Both the position numbers and the translations under genes were made by a program. From the NCBI GenBank assembly GCA_021229015.1, contig CM037789.1:31978036-32042035 (forward strand): a stretch of 64,000 nt of DNA, in the 5' to 3' direction. This DNA is from Solen grandis (Eukaryota > Mollusca > Bivalvia > Adapedonta > Solenidae). The notes under the pieces were generated by a model. That model was not told where the DNA came from. It saw nothing but the letters and a program-made list of their open reading frames with translations, and searched no databases. Below, one piece after another: positions 21,006 to 31,828 of this stretch (position 1 is its first letter; each line of letters begins with the position of its first letter).

Positions 21006-22984
21006 TCGTTGCGCAACTATTTTAGCTTGGTGACCCCTGCGCGTGACCTTTTCCATATTTTTATGATGCATGATTATGAAATATCTTATTCTCCATGTAA
21101 CTTTCTTATATGAAGTCCAATTTCAATAAACTTGGTACCGTTAGAAAGCTCTTAAAACATGCTACATTTTACATGCATAATGTATAAACTTATCTTCAGT
21201 CGTTTCTGAGATATTGACTGTTAAACCTCAAGAAAACAGCATATTATCAGCAAAATTAGCTTCATTTCATTTAGTTTTTTTGCTTATAACTTTGTATTGC
21301 GTAAACCAATTTTAATAAACTAAATATCTTTGGAAACGTCAATTATTCAGCTATAATTCGTATTCATACATATATTTACAAAAATCGATATTTATTGAGA
21401 TATGGCTACATATATGCAGTAGGGGTGAAATCAAAATTTCCTCACGTGCCTAATAACCCATAAACATTTCATCGTCCTAGGACTATTGCAACATATTAAA
21501 ATAAGCGTTTAGTTAGGAAGAAGAAAAGAATAATAATAATAAACAAATGACGTCACGTGACGTCATATGACGTTTATTTTCACATAATTGTTAAGACACC
21601 CAGAGACCTACTAACTGACAAAATTTCAACTTTCTATCTCAAATAGGACAGTTTTTATAAGCATTTAAATATTGACGTCATTGGTTCGAATCTTGGATCC
21701 GCCATATATGCTTGGACTTTTCGAATTTTGAAAAACGGACACCGGTATACACAATAAGAACGTAATATACACATTCTGTGAAAATTTGATGAAAATCGGT
21801 TCATAAACAATGGCTCTGGACCGCGTACAAACTTTTGTTGCATATTTCAAGTGTGACGTCATATGACGTCATAGGCTTCTGAAAATCTTTGAAATCGAAA
21901 TTACAGCATCTGAAGCATGCGGCATTAATTTTTCATTGCCCTTCATAAATTTCAAGATATAGAAATAATCTTCTTAGAATTAGAAATTCATTATCATATA
22001 ATGACGTCACGTGACGTCATATGACATTTATTTTCACAAAATGTTTAAGACTCCCAGAGACCTATATACTGACCCAATATCATCTTTCTATCTCAAATAG
22101 GACCGATTTTATAAGAATTTGAAAATTTACGACCTTGGTTCGAATCTTGGAATCGCTATAGAACCTTGGACTTTTCGAATTTTGAAAAACGGACACCGGC
22201 ATGCACAACTAGAACTTAATATACACATTCTGTGAAAATTTGATGAAAATCGGTTCATAAACAATGGCTGTAGACCGCGTACAAACTTTTGTTGCATATT
22301 TCCAGTGTGACGTCATATGACGTCATAGGCATATGAAAATCATAGAAATCAAAATTTCAGCGTTTGAAGCATGTGTCTTTAAATTTTCATTGCCTTTCGA
22401 CAATTTCAACATATAGAAATATTCTTGTTAATATTAGAAATACATTATCATATAATGACGTCACGTGACGTCATATGAGAAATATTTTCACAAAATTTTT
22501 AAAACTTCTAGAGACCTATATACTGACTAAATATCAACTTTCTTTCTTAAATAGGACAGATTTTATAAGCATTTAAAAATTTCCGACCTTGGTTCGAATC
22601 TTGGATTCGCTATAGAACCATGGACTTTTCGAATTTTGAAAAACGGACACCGGGATGCACAACTAGAACTTAATATACACAATCTGTGAAAATTTGATGA
22701 AAATCGGTTCACAAACAATGGCTGTAGACCGCGTACAAACTTTTGTAGCATATTTCAAATGTGACGTCATATGACGTCATAGGCATATGAAAATCATAGA
22801 AATCAAAATTTCCTGACGTGGCTAATAAGTCATAAAAATTTCATCGTCCTAGGAGTATTGCAACATAGAAAAATAAGCGTTTAGTTAGGAAGAAAAAAAG
22901 AATAATAATAATAATAAGAAGAAGAAGAATAAACAGTACAAACCCAATAGGACTTTCTGCCGAAAGGGCAGAAAGTCCTAATTA
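20213..22984 (+). mobile_element. pearl/HINE-like element with 454-bp units, family F
   Basis: The start AACTAGAT is followed by a perfect palindrome TCATTCGTTTAAACGAATGA (20222-20241) and TAGGACTTTCTGC. The end is a hairpin with a 14-bp perfect stem, TAGGACTTTCTGCC / GGCAGAAAGTCCTA, at 22948-22980. The core has units repeating at exactly 454 bp (TGACGTCACG at 21548, 22002 and 22456; TGACGTCATA at 21854, 22308 and 22762). An AAT/AAG microsatellite precedes the 3' hairpin. The T and A runs at 20931-21002 may be a separate insertion. No protein frame is present. Confidence 0.85.
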
Positions 22985-23360
22985 ACTTCTGTAGGCTTGA
23001 ATCCAAGGGTCTTAATTCCTGAATAGAAGCAAGAAACCAAAGATGGCTTTACATCAGTAAATGGCAAAACCAATTAACAATCAATTAAGTTTATAATCAA
23101 TCAAAGCTACAATACAGTCAGCATTCAAACAAAATGCTGAAGTCCAGATTTTGATTCGCAACTTCAATATATGAATTACGCCTCATAGTTCTCTCTGTAT
23201 CCTATTCTATCACTGATGTTCTTTGAAAAATCAATCAATTAATCAATAACTTTCAGGCCTTGTTCTCTTGCAGGGTTTAAATGATTAATAAAGTTGGGTG
23301 AAAATGCTGCATATGTCTACACTGGGAAAAAAATGCACTTTACTGGTAAAAGAAAACATA
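22985..23360. other. no feature seen
   Basis: AT-rich spacer without recognisable features. Confidence 0.5.
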
Positions 23361-23361
23361 C

Positions 23362-23790
23362 TACAAGAGGGCCAAGATGGCCCTGAAGTCGCTCACCTGA
23401 GAAAAATTGCCTCAACTGAAATGTGGTTCCTATTTTTATTGTATAAAGGTAATATGATGATTGCTTAATAATTGCAGATGCTAGAGTGTAAGTAATGTGA
23501 AAATCCGTAACAGATTCGGCCTTTAACAGCCATTATCAAACATGGCTGAAAGATTATGGCCATAAACATTGTCATGAAGTTTAAAGATGATTTCTTCAGA
23601 TATGAAGATGCTAGGGTGTAAACAAAGTGTAATCTGGCATTTTTTATATTAAAAGGGGCATAACTTCTGACCTGATTGGCCGATATCAGCCATAATCAAA
23701 CTTGGCGATGAACATTGTCATGATGTTTGAAGATGATTAAGTTGCACCAATAAAGTAAGGTTCATTCACTTGCTTGAAAAAGAGAAAAGA
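23362..23790 (+). mobile_element. GGCC-type pearl-like element, 5' part
   Basis: The start is TACAAGAG with the 5' hairpin AGGGCCA AGA TGGCCCT, then the subterminal repeat GCTCACCTGA (23391-23400). The core has two diverged units with GGGGCATAACTTCTGACC and CATTGTCATGA. It lacks the GAGCAC-NNN-GTGCTC 3' hairpin, so it is truncated where the next fragment begins. Confidence 0.8.
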
Positions 23791-23850
23791 AACAAAAGCT
23801 GTCAGGGAGACAGCACGCTCAACTTTTCTCAGTGCTTTATAGTATAAAAA
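23791..23850 (+). mobile_element. fragment of family B element, 5' end
   Basis: AACAAAAGCTGTCAGGGAGA followed by CAGCACGCTC matches the first 30 bases of the element at 26151. It ends after about 60 bp in ATAAAAA, at the start of the next element. Confidence 0.7.
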
Positions 23851-24285
23851 ACAAGAGGGCCATAATGGCCCTATATCGCTCACCTGAGTACCATTGCTCT
23901 AAAGGCAACCTTAAGTATTATGGACTATAACTCTCATACAATGCATAATAATCCTTGGTTTATTAACATTATGTATACATCTGATCAAGATTGCTTTAAA
24001 ATGTGGATGCTAGAATGTAAATAAAGTTAATTATATGACATTTTTTTTATACTTCAAGGGCCATACTTTGAGATAGTGGTCCAATATCAAGCCAGCCTTG
24101 GTAAGATAATAGTTATTAATATTACCATCAGGTTTGTGTAAGTTTACTTTCTAAATAACCCCTAGAAAGCTGAATTTTCAAGGGATCAACTTTGTTTGAG
24201 CAGTTTTGGTAGAAGGTAATGATGTGATCATTTCTGTTAAATGAAATTAAATTCTTACCAATATATTTAGAGAAATTTTTTTATT
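23850..24285 (+). mobile_element. GGCC-type pearl-like element, 5' part
   Basis: The start is AACAAGAG; the hairpin is AGGGCCA TAA TGGCCCT, and GCTCACCTGA follows. The core is diverged and no 3' end is visible before the next repeat. Confidence 0.8.
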
Positions 24286-24346
24286 GAAATTAAGTAACTG
24301 GTGTTGCACCCAACACATGAGTTCCCTACCTGTGAGGTGCATAATT
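24286..24346 (+). mobile_element. family H 5' fragment
   Basis: AAGTAACTGGTGTTGCACCC, then CATGAGTTCCCTACC and GAGGTGCATAATT, match the first 60 bp of the short element at 43162. Confidence 0.75.
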
Positions 24347-25010
24347 AGCTCTCTGAGCACTTGTGCTCAGGATGAGCTTTTGTGACCACCTTTTGTCCGT
24401 CGTCTGTCGTCAGTTGTCCGTCGTCAACAATTGCTTGTGAACACTCTAGAGGCCACAGTTTTCGCCCAATCTTTATGAAATTTTGTCAGAATGTTTGTCT
24501 ACATTATATCTCAGATGAGTTCGAAATTAGATCATGTGGGGTCAAAAACTAGGTCACTAGGTCAAATCTTAGAAAATTAAAAAGAAAAACTTGTGAACAC
24601 TCTAGAGACCATAGATTTAGCCCAATCTTTGTAATATTTAGTCCGGATGTTTGTCTACATGATATCTCAGATGAGTTCAAAATTGGGTCTTGTGGGGTGA
24701 ACACTCTAGAGGCCACAGTTTTGCCCCAATCTTCATAATATTTGGTGAGGATGTTTGTCTACTTGATATCTTCGATGAGTTTAAAATGGGGTCAATATAT
24801 ATGCTGGATCAAAAACTAGGTCATTAGGTCAAATCTTAGAAAAAACCTTGTGAAGACACTAGAGCCTGCTGTTTTGGCCCAATCTTCATGAAAATTGGTC
24901 AGGATGTTTGTCTACATGAAATCTCGGATGAGTTCGAACATGGGTCACATGGGTCAAAAAGTAGGTCACCTGGGTAGATTATAGTAAAACCTTATGACCA
25001 CTCTTTTTAA
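24347..25010 (-). mobile_element. GGCC-type element in minus orientation, 3' part
   Basis: This starts with the reverse of the 3' terminus (AGCTC..GAGCAC TT GTGCTC..GAGCTTTTGTGACC), followed by the CCGTCGTC microsatellite. Then come about four units of ~155 bp beginning GAACACTCTAGAGGCC (24438, 24595, 24698 and 24852). Because it faces the plus-strand end at 25580, the region is a composite of two head-opposed elements. Confidence 0.8.
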
Positions 25011-25059
25011 AATCCATATCACATGGGGTCAAAAAGATAAACTAAAAAAAAAAAAAAAA

Positions 25060-25584
25060 AAGAAAAAGGGAAATAATCATTTGGTGGCCAATCAAAGTCC
25101 TACATGGATCAAGTTTATTTTAATAACATTTGTAGAGAGTTACCCAAGGAACACCTGTGCCAAAAAATTCTGATATCTGGTCTCTATAGTTTTCACTATA
25201 TACATATAAGGCAAATTAGCCCAGCCCATGGTGGCCATGTTTTTTATGGATCTGAATGATTTTAGCAATCTTGGTAGAGGAACTACTAAAATATTTTGAA
25301 ATCTTGCCAGTAGTTTTAAAGGAGATCATTTTTAAAGTTTTCATAATTTTATTCTTTCCATTGCCATGGCAACCAGAGTTCTACATGGATCAAGTTTATT
25401 TTAGCAACGTTTGTGAAGGTTCACCCAAGGATCATCCCTGCCAAGCTTTATCAAATTCTGTCCAGCTGTTTCAGAGATGTCATTTAAAGGAAATTGTTGA
25501 CGACGGATGATGCACAATGGATGACAGACAGAGGGTGATCACAACAGCACACATTGAGCACTTTGTGCTCAGGTGAACTAAAAA
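25060..25584 (+). mobile_element. GGCC-type element, plus orientation, 3' part
   Basis: Two units with CAACCAGAGTTCTACATGG / CCAATCAAAGTCCTACATGG lead to GTTGACGACGGATG. The 3' hairpin is GAGCAC TTT GTGCTC, with TCAGGTGAAC (one change from the usual TCAGGTGAGC) and TAAAAA at 25580. The left end is missing. Confidence 0.8.
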
Positions 25585-25938
25585 GCAATGCTGAATCTTT
25601 CAAGGGCCATATATCTGTCAAAATACATTATAGTGTCTGCTCTTTTCTACTCATTGCATTTATGTTGGTGAATAAGTAAGCAATAACATGACTTTGAAAT
25701 ATTTATGGGTGTATTTTTTAATATGGAATGCTGCAGCTGAACTTGGACTGTGTGAACTAAGAAGAGATCTCCCTGCAAGTTTTCTCCCTTAGGAAATGCA
25801 TTGGTGTGAATGGCTAATCTTCATAGTTATCAGGGCTGACACTATGATTATCAGGCTAATTTTCTGTCAATATTCCTGACTCAAGCAATCCATAAATTTC
25901 AGACAGATTTGTGTGAGGACAAAAAAAAAACCAAAAAA
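25585..25938. other. no feature seen
   Basis: Unassigned AT-rich DNA. Confidence 0.45.
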
Positions 25939-25939
25939 A

Positions 25940-26150
25940 CATCAAGTGACTCCTGGAATGGAACTATTTTGGAACCAAGGGTCATGATCGAACAAACTTG
26001 GTAGAGATCTACTAGATGATGCTACACACCAAATATCTAAGCTCTAAGCTTTATAGTTTTTGAGATTAAGATTTTCAAAGTTAGCATTTTTAAAGTCTAT
26101 TTTAGCTCCTGTGACCTTTTTCAACCAATCAAATAAATTTGAACAATTTG
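25940..26150 (+). mobile_element. GGCC-type core, left side of an interrupted copy
   Basis: CCAAGGGTCATGATCGAACA, AACTTGGTAGAGATCTACTA and CACACCAAATATCTAA match the core units of the element at 31829. The match proceeds to ACCAATCAAATAAATTTGAA and CAATTTG, where the inserted element begins. The remainder of this copy is found at 28204. Confidence 0.8.
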
Positions 26151-28203
26151 AACAAGAGCTGTCAGAGGACAGCACGCTCGACTATTCAAAATGCTTGTTG
26201 GTAAATCAAATGAAATCTATTTCAATTCTTGCCCTTCACATACCCAGTACATAATAATAGTCAAAAATGATATACGTTGATAGTCTGATACCCCTTAATA
26301 TTTTTATGATGAAAAACCCAAAATTTTAAAAAAATTAAAAAGGCCTTGGTATAAAATTTGGTCTATTATCCTCTTTGGTTTTCTGATGTCCCAGAAGACA
26401 CTCCTTAACTTTCTAGTCAATTCCACAAGCAATTTCTGAGATATAAGCTGGAAAGTAGCTTGAATGCAAAAATTTAACCAAAATTCTAAGTTAAAAAGGG
26501 CCATAACTTGTAATATATTCCATCAAAAGTTATCTACCTTGATAGTATGATACTCCTAAACATATTAAAGATATTTCAAATCAATCCCATGCCTGGATAC
26601 TGAGATATTAGCATGAAAGTAACTTGCATGCAAAACTTTAACCAAAATTTCTATGTTAAAAAGGGCAATAATTTTTAACATATTCCATCAAGAGTTATCT
26701 ACCATGAAAGTATGATACCCCTAAACATATTAAAGATGTTTAAAATCAATCCCATGCCTGGATACTGAGATATTAGCATGAAAGTAACTTGCATGCAAAA
26801 CTTTAACCAAAATTTCTTGTTAAAAGGGCAATAATTTTAACATATTCCATCAAGAGTTATCTACCATGAAAGCATGATACCCCTAAACATATTAAAGATG
26901 TTTAAAATCAATCCCATGCCTGGATACTGAGATATCAGCATGAAAGTACCTTGCATGCAAAACTTAAACCAAAATTTCTTTGTTTAAAATGGGCAATAAT
27001 TTGTAACATATTCCATCAAGAGTTATCTACCATGACAGTATGAAACCCCTAAACATATTAAAGATGTTTCAAATCAATCCCATGCCTTGATACTGAGATA
27101 TTAGCATGAAAGTACCTTGCATGCAAAACTTTAACCAAAATTTCTAAGTTAAAAAGGGGCAATAATTTGTAACATATTCCATCAAGAGTTATCTACCACG
27201 ACAGTATGAAACCCCTAAACATATTAAAGATGTTTAAAATCAATCCCATAACTGGATACTGAGATATTAAATTCCAATTCCTGATAAAATTAACCAAAAT
27301 TTCTGTTAAAAGGGCAAAATTTTTAAATATTCCATCAAGAGTTATCTACCATGAAAGTATGATACCCCTAAACATATTAAAGATGTTTAAAATCAATCCC
27401 GGATACTGAGATATTAGCATGAAAGTACCTTGCATGCAAAACTTAAACCAAAATTTCTTAGTTTAAAATGGGCAATAATTTGTAAGATATTCCATCAAGA
27501 GTTATCTACCATGACAGTATGAAACCCCTAAACATATTAAAGATGTTTAAAATCAATCCCATGCCTTGATACTGAGATATTAGCATGAAAGTACCTTGCA
27601 TGCAAAACTTTAACCAAAATTTCTAAGTTAAAAAGGGGCAATAATTTGTAACATATTCCATCAAGAGTTATCTACCATGAAAGTATGATACCCCTAAACA
27701 TATTAAAGATGTTTAAAATCAATTGCATGCCTGGTACTGAGATTAAGCATGAAGTATCTTGCATGCAAAACTTTAACCAAAATTTCTAAGTTAAAAAGGG
27801 GCCATAATTTGTAATATATTCCATCAAGAGTTATCTACTTTGGTTGTCTGATGCCCCTTAACATATTCATAAACTTTCATGTCAATACTATGAATGGTTA
27901 TTGAGATACAAACTAGATAGTAGCTTGCATGCAAAACTTTAACCAAATTTTCTACTGCATGCAAAACTTTAACCAAAATTTCTAAGTTAAAAAGGGGCCA
28001 TAATTCATATTATATTCAGTCAAGAGTTATCTACCTTGGTTGTCTGATGCCCCTGAACATATTTATAAACTTTCAAACGGTTATTGAGATATAAGGTTGA
28101 TAGTAACTTGCATGCAAAACTTTAACCAAAAGCTGCAACGCCAACGCCGATGCCAGGGTGACTACAATAGCTCTCATATTCTTCGAATAGTCGAGCTAAA
28201 AAG
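26151..28203 (+). mobile_element. pearl/HINE-like element, family B
   Basis: Start AACAAGAG, 5' hairpin CTGTC AGAG GACAG, subterminal repeat GCTCGACTATTC (26176-26187). About ten core units of ~150-170 bp follow, each with CATATTCCATCAAGAGTTAT and GCATGCAAAACTTTAACC. Near the 3' end is an ACGCCAACGCCGATGCC stretch, then GAATAGTCGAGC (28185-28196), the exact complement of the 5' repeat, and TAAAAA. Some units carry deletions of 10-20 bp. It is non-coding. Confidence 0.9.
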
Positions 28204-28330
28204 GGGGCCTCATTAATATGGATCAATTCTGTGAAATTTGGTCGAAATCCATTAAGCAGTTTTTGAGGATGTTGACCATGCACAGACGGACCATGAAGAC
28301 ATGAAGGCCATCTTAATATGTCAAGGAAAT
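28204..28330 (+). mobile_element. GGCC-type core, right side of the interrupted copy
   Basis: AGGGGGCCTCATTAATATGG and TGTGAAATTTGGTCGAAATC resume the host core exactly where 26150 left off (compare 33225-33290). It ends in GACGGACC without the usual 3' hairpin. Confidence 0.75.
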
Positions 28331-28667
28331 AGGCATACCTTGGGATGAAAATTTGGCTAAAAATTTGAAAGCTCTCTTTAAACAGCTTTCAGTTTTTTTA
28401 AAAAAAAACAAAAAAAAAACGTAACTTTAATCTCATTTAATTTCAACTCAGAAACTAACATCTCCACATGCAAAGCAGCTCATTTATGACATAATCTGAT
28501 TTTCTCCTCTTCAATATGAATTATAAATCAGTATTCATACTATAAAAACAATATCGGCCATAAATCAAGCTCAGAAAGTGGATAGAATATGAAATGCTTC
28601 ACAATCTTCTTGGTTGTTTTTTAACAATTTCTACCAGTATTAACATCAGATTGCCAGGTAATTTAAG
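28331..28667. other. no feature seen
   Basis: Unassigned, with A runs near 28400. Confidence 0.45.
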
Positions 28668-28786
28668 CAGGGTTTTCCCTGGCACACAAAATTGCCTAAA
28701 TGCCCCCAAATATTTCAAAATTTGTCTCTTTATGTATATATCAAGGGGTCATTTGTCCCCCATTTGAAAATAAAGGGAAAACCCTG
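28668..28786. mobile_element. 119-bp MITE, hAT-like ends
   Basis: The termini are CAGGGTTTTCCCT on the left and AGGGAAAACCCTG on the right, a perfect 13-bp inverted repeat. CAGGG ends suggest hAT; the flanks (AATTTAAG and TTCAAAGT) do not show an intact 8-bp duplication. Confidence 0.82.
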
Positions 28787-29898
28787 TTCAAAGTTGTTAA
28801 ATGTCACTGAATATACTCTTTTTTTTTTTTTAATTAACACAATTGTCCAGCAATATACCTATAGACTGATTTCTTTTAAGTCAAAATTAATGAAACAATT
28901 TTTATTTCTTCCAAGTTATGTTTCACTAGGTCCTGAGACTCAGTTACTTCATAAACAATTCCAAACTCCGTGCTCACGTGATGATAGTTGAAACCATGTG
29001 AACAACACTCATAATATTATAAATTTATTTTTATTTGATTTTTTTTTCTTTTCTGATAATCACAAATGTTATTTTCGAGGAATATAACGAAACTGATACG
29101 ATATATTCAAAACATTAAGTTAAAAGTGAAAAAGTAAATCCGGCCTATATCAGCGGAATCTACTTGTGGTGGCAGTGGTCATCGACAACTGTAAGGGGAG
29201 GTAATTACAGCTGCGGAGTTTGAAACAGTCGTTCATGTGGACAACGGTTAAATGCTCCATAATTATGAAAGGTGTACAAATGCTCACTTAAGTAACTGTA
29301 ATGGAAAATGAAGGAAAATGAAGGAAAAACAGTGTTTGGGAAATTGTCATGAATGAATCTTGCCTTTTTCAGGGCTTGAACCCACAAGGCGCTCATTATT
29401 ACATCATCATGAAAACTATGCACTTGACATGCTTTTCAGATTCAAATATTTCTTTCTGATATGGTTACAATGAAATTCTATTTGAACTCTTCAACTTTTC
29501 TTCTTTTTGACACAGTCTGACACAGAGAATTCCCAACAGATCAATGACTGCAGACCATTGAAAAAAACAGAAAATCTTATTACAGAATTAAAACTTTTAC
29601 AAGCTCTGCTTGTGATGCAAAGAACAGATATTTCATGGTTTATGCTTTGTTGATTTTGCAAGCAGATTATAATTATAATCTCTATCAGTAATTTGGGAAA
29701 TATGATAACATATTTCACGTACATCTGGAATAAAAACTGAGGCCTTGAAACTGTGCACAAGTAATAAAATATGTATGATATTATTTCTTGGGGTCAAATT
29801 TCATTACATTTCAATACTTAGAGAATTCTAAAAAGCTAAGATCCTTTGTGTGGATGACAAAATAAGTCATCTCAAAACCTCGACATATAAGACTTGTT
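28787..29898. other. no gene recognised
   Basis: Short open frames on both strands at 28692-28991 and 29205-29760 show no family resemblance, splice pair or poly(A) context that I can support. Confidence 0.5.
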
Positions 29899-30055
29899 TT
29901 GACACACTGGCAAACAGTGCAGAATCAGACCTGACACCTCCTGCATGGCAGAGAAAAATTCCATTATTTCATAACTACTTAAAGTTCAGTAAATGATTAT
30001 TCATCAAGTTACAAATTTGTACATGAATATTCATCAGATGAAGGGTTTAGTTGAC
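29899..30055 (+). repeat. interspersed repeat R, plus copy
   Basis: TGACACACTGGCAAACAGTG, GCATGGCAGAGAAAAATTCC and TGTACATGAATATTCATC occur in the same order as in the other copies. The right end is GAAGGGTTTAG. Confidence 0.65.
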
Positions 30056-30439
30056 TATTATGTAGCCACCTAATGTGGTCTTTAAAAAAAATATCATCTT
30101 AAATTGCCTTGACTTGTATAATTACGCAACAAGCTACTACAACACAAAATAATGTTTGCTCCATTATTTTTCATATTTTAAATTCATCTTGTGACAGTTT
30201 GGAATTCTGATATAAAACTATTAAGTCAATGTTAATCAATAAAACATCAATAAGTTTGAACATGTTGAAATGACTTCATGAGCAAGAAACAATTAGGAAT
30301 ATTCTTGAACTGACTGATAAAGGTCCCAGTATTTTTTAGCTTCAAATTTATTTCCAAAACTTTAACTTATTTATTTAAATTTCAATTCGGGAAAAAAGTT
30401 CTTACAACTTATATTAATCCCTATCGACAGTTCCTAGAT

Positions 30440-30525
30440 TGGACCAGTACTTTGTGCATTGGAAGATCACCCCAACCTTTGGATCCACAGTCAGGTACGT
30501 TACCGCTGGACCACGGCACCCTCAG
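30440..30525 (-). mobile_element. tRNA-derived SINE head
   Basis: On the minus strand, GCCGTGGTCCAGCGGTAACG is a strong A-box-like head, followed by CCTGACTGTGGATCC and a diverged B-box region, GGTTGGGGTGATCTTCC. The fold is tRNA-like but not clean; it is a SINE head or tRNA relic. Confidence 0.55.
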
Positions 30526-31198
30526 CTTAAAATTTACCAAAGAAAAATATGGTTTTCACATTTTCATAAAAGCAAAATTAATCTCAAATGAGATTTGATT
30601 AACCTCCGAAGTTCACTCAATATCTAATGAAAGAAAACAGGAATTTCCTGGAATCTTTAGTTGTTCAGACAGGTCACTGTATGCTAATTAATACAATTAT
30701 AGAAAAAGTAGGCAGAGCATTTCTGAAAAATACTGTTTGATAAATGGAGTAGGCGGGGTGTTTCAGAAGTCAAAGGTCATTTGATATAATTTGAAAGAAA
30801 TTTTGATTTACCCAAGTAGTAGAGAGACGAAAATCCACTAACTTCTGAACATCCCTTGTATGTAATTTTATCAAAGACCTTAAACCAAGAGATGCCTACT
30901 TGGTGAGATGTCGTAAATTCTTGTTGGGAAGTCTCAGTGGTGCAAGTTAGAATGAAAGTAATTATTCAACCCTAAAACATTCTGGGCCTTTCAATGAGCT
31001 TAGGTATGTGTAGTATTTTACTTTAACTTCATACCGACATCATTCCTGAGTTTAGGATGGCTTATTGCACCAAAGTAGACTTAAAATGAAAAAAGCTTTG
31101 TGAAAAGGAGGCTACCATAATATTCTACCAATAAAATGCCTTCACGCTTCATATATTATTTAAAAAGTATCTACTACCGAATTAATATATACCTGATA
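30526..31198. other. no feature seen
   Basis: Unassigned AT-rich DNA. Confidence 0.45.
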
Positions 31199-31828
31199 TT
31201 AACCCTTTCCCTCATGTAGACTCATTCTGACGCATATACCTGTCGCCTCATGCAGACGCATTTTGACTCAATTACCCCTTCCCTCATATAGACGCATATG
31301 GACGCAGTTGATTTTTAAGTGCATAAATATCTATATAATGTTTACCATGTTTTACAAATTAAGTTTTTTGAAAACTTTAATCATTTTGCAAACTATATGG
31401 ATGAAAAAAAGACAGTATTTATCCTTAAAATAAGCGTGAAATTTGCAATAATTTAACCATACTATCGTCTTCGTAGGTCGCAAACAGAGGAAGATTGATT
31501 ATGACTTGAATTATGCGCGTATATCAACTTATTCTTTTAAATAAATACGTTTGATTTGAATAAAACATAATTTCAATTAAATAAATAAGGTTTACAATGA
31601 AAAAAGGGCTAATTCAAAGAAGAGTTTCTCAATCGACATAAAAGTTAAGTTCTGTTGTTTACAGCATCTCTCGAGTGGAAAATTACTAATTTAAATCTAT
31701 TCTGTTCGTGCTATTTTTAAACAATTACTAATGTCTATAAAAAGATCATAAGTCACGTGCGTAAGTCATGGGTGTCCAGAGGTTTAACTAAGCGTCCCCA
31801 GTGCCAGAAATTGTCGATTAGTTAAGAA

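Noticed and set aside
20765..21113. Open frames around 20931-21002
   Set aside because: Driven by long A and T runs giving Lys- or Phe-rich residues.
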